Source of the DNA: Kitasatospora acidiphila
GTDB taxonomy: Bacteria > Actinomycetota > Actinomycetes > Streptomycetales > Streptomycetaceae
DNA: 64,000 nt
Assembly (NCBI RefSeq): GCF_006636205.1
Contig: NZ_VIGB01000003.1
Coordinates: 186,001-250,000 of the forward strand
Direction: 5' to 3'
Position numbers and translations under genes: made by a program. A model generated the notes under the pieces. It did no database searches, was not told the DNA's origin, and saw only the letters and a list, made by a program, of their open reading frames with translations. This document shows, one piece after another, positions 63,150-64,000 of this stretch. Positions within the stretch are counted from its first letter, which is position 1, and the number at the start of each line of letters is the position of its first letter.

Positions 63150-64000
63150 CGAACACTGCGCGTTCGGCGTCCTGGCCCACCCAGCTGCTGCTCGGTGTGC
63201 GGATGGCGCTGGCCGGCGGCCGGGACTGCCGGCTGCGCACCCTGCTCACCGCTGTCGGTGTCGGGCTGGGCGTCACCGCACTGCTGCTGGCCGCCTCGAT
63301 GCCGGCCGTGCGCGCCCACCGGGACGACCGGCTGCGCGCCCAGTCCGGCGCGCTGATCTCCGCCCCGCACGCCGACCGGTCGGACCACAGCCTGCTGATG
63401 ACCGACATCAGCACCAGCTTCCACGGCCGCCAGGTGCTCGGCCGGGCGGTGCACCCCGAAGGCCCGGCCGCCCCGGTGCCGCCCGGACTGACGAGCTATC
63501 CGGCGCCCGGCACCATGGCGGTCTCCCCCGCCCTGGCCGAGCTGCTGCGCTCCCCGTCCGGCAAGCTGCTGCGCGACCGGCTGCCCGAGCCGATCACCGG
63601 GACGGTCGGGCAGGCCGGACTGGTCGGCCCCGGCGACTACGCCTTCTTCCTGGGCAGCGACCAACTCACCGACAGCGCCGAGGGCGTGGTGCGGCTGGAC
63701 CACTTCGCCGACAAGCTGCCGCCGAAGCCGACCGATCCGCTGCTGGTGCTGCTCACCGTGGCCGGGGTGGTGATCCTGCTCTGCCCGGTGGCGGTGTTCC
63801 TCGCCGCCGCCGTCCGGTTCGGCGGCGAGGCCCGCGACCGGCGACTGGCCGCGCTGCGGCTGGCCGGCGCGGACCGGGCGACGACCGCGCGGATCGCGAC
63901 CGGCGAGTCACTGCTCGGGGCGCTGTTCGGCCTGGTGGTCGGAGCCGGCTGCTACCTGATGACCCGTCAGCTGATCGAACGTTTCACGGTGGCCGGTCTG
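63146..64000 (+). CDS. FtsX-like ABC transporter permease (partial, runs off the right edge)
   Basis: 285 codons, open to the end of the window. It starts at the GTG at 63146, overlapping the ATPase stop. An N-terminal membrane helix (LLTAVGVGLGVTALLLAAS), a long extracellular region, then helices near residues 196-220 (LLVLLTVAGVVILLCPVAV) and 253-270 fit the MacB/FtsX permease plan. With the ATPase and PadR it forms an inducible export or cell-envelope transport unit. The substrate is unknown. Confidence 0.85.
   Translation, partial: MTNTARSASWPTQLLLGVRMALAGGRDCRLRTLLTAVGVGLGVTALLLAASMPAVRAHRDDRLRAQSGALISAPHADRSDHSLLMTDISTSFHGRQVLGRAVHPEGPAAPVPPGLTSYPAPGTMAVSPALAELLRSPSGKLLRDRLPEPITGTVGQAGLVGPGDYAFFLGSDQLTDSAEGVVRLDHFADKLPPKPTDPLLVLLTVAGVVILLCPVAVFLAAAVRFGGEARDRRLAALRLAGADRATTARIATGESLLGALFGLVVGAGCYLMTRQLIERFTVAGL

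Overview
The window is very GC-rich DNA with strong NNG/NNC codon preference, GTG starts and stop/start-overlapping operons. This fits an actinomycete of the Streptomycetaceae, Streptomyces or Kitasatospora. A small gene at 55458-55709 that resembles a Kitasatospora-type DUF6296 protein leans slightly towards Kitasatospora. No rRNA, tRNA, CRISPR array, transposase or prophage gene was seen.

Layout. 1-932 is gene debris: the 3' end of a lectin-like secreted protein facing an unrelated minus-strand fragment. 933-5706 holds a cytochrome P450, the C-terminal stub of a LanM lanthipeptide synthetase, a CorA transporter, a universal stress protein, a frameshifted GH35 galactosidase remnant and a PIG-L deacetylase. 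An MFS exporter follows (5906-7108). 7190-51290 is a nonribosomal peptide gene cluster. 51441-64000 is mostly ordinary genome: a secreted phosphoesterase, an amidase, a thioesterase, a GH3 lipoprotein, HAD and NUDIX hydrolases, a gnd-DyP-encapsulin operon, and a PadR-controlled ABC transporter that runs off the right edge.

The cluster has two divergent arms. The leftward arm is mbtH, a cysteate synthase-like PLP enzyme, then a cysteine dioxygenase-like cupin. The rightward arm is a phenylglycine aminotransferase, dpgA-B-C-D (the complete 3,5-dihydroxyphenylglycine pathway), then two giant NRPS genes of 7406 and 4500 residues. Together these encode 11 C-A-T modules and one thioesterase. Adenylation codes read by eye give Ser, Asn, Thr, Ser, Val/Ile-like, acidic (DATKMGHVGK), Dpg (DAYHGGTLCK), Val-like, acidic (DATKMGHVGK), Thr, Val-like. 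There are no epimerisation domains. Instead the condensation domains of modules 2, 7, 10 and 11 are of the dual epimerisation/condensation type, implying D residues at positions 1, 6, 9 and 10.

The most interesting inference is that the sulfur genes supply L-cysteate, and that the two unusual Asp-like adenylation domains load it. The product would then be a sulfonic-acid-bearing, dihydroxyphenylglycine-containing undecapeptide. The first condensation domain has no partner in the window, so an N-acyl or N-aryl cap supplied from elsewhere is possible. All assignments were made by reading the sequence and translations; no database search was run.
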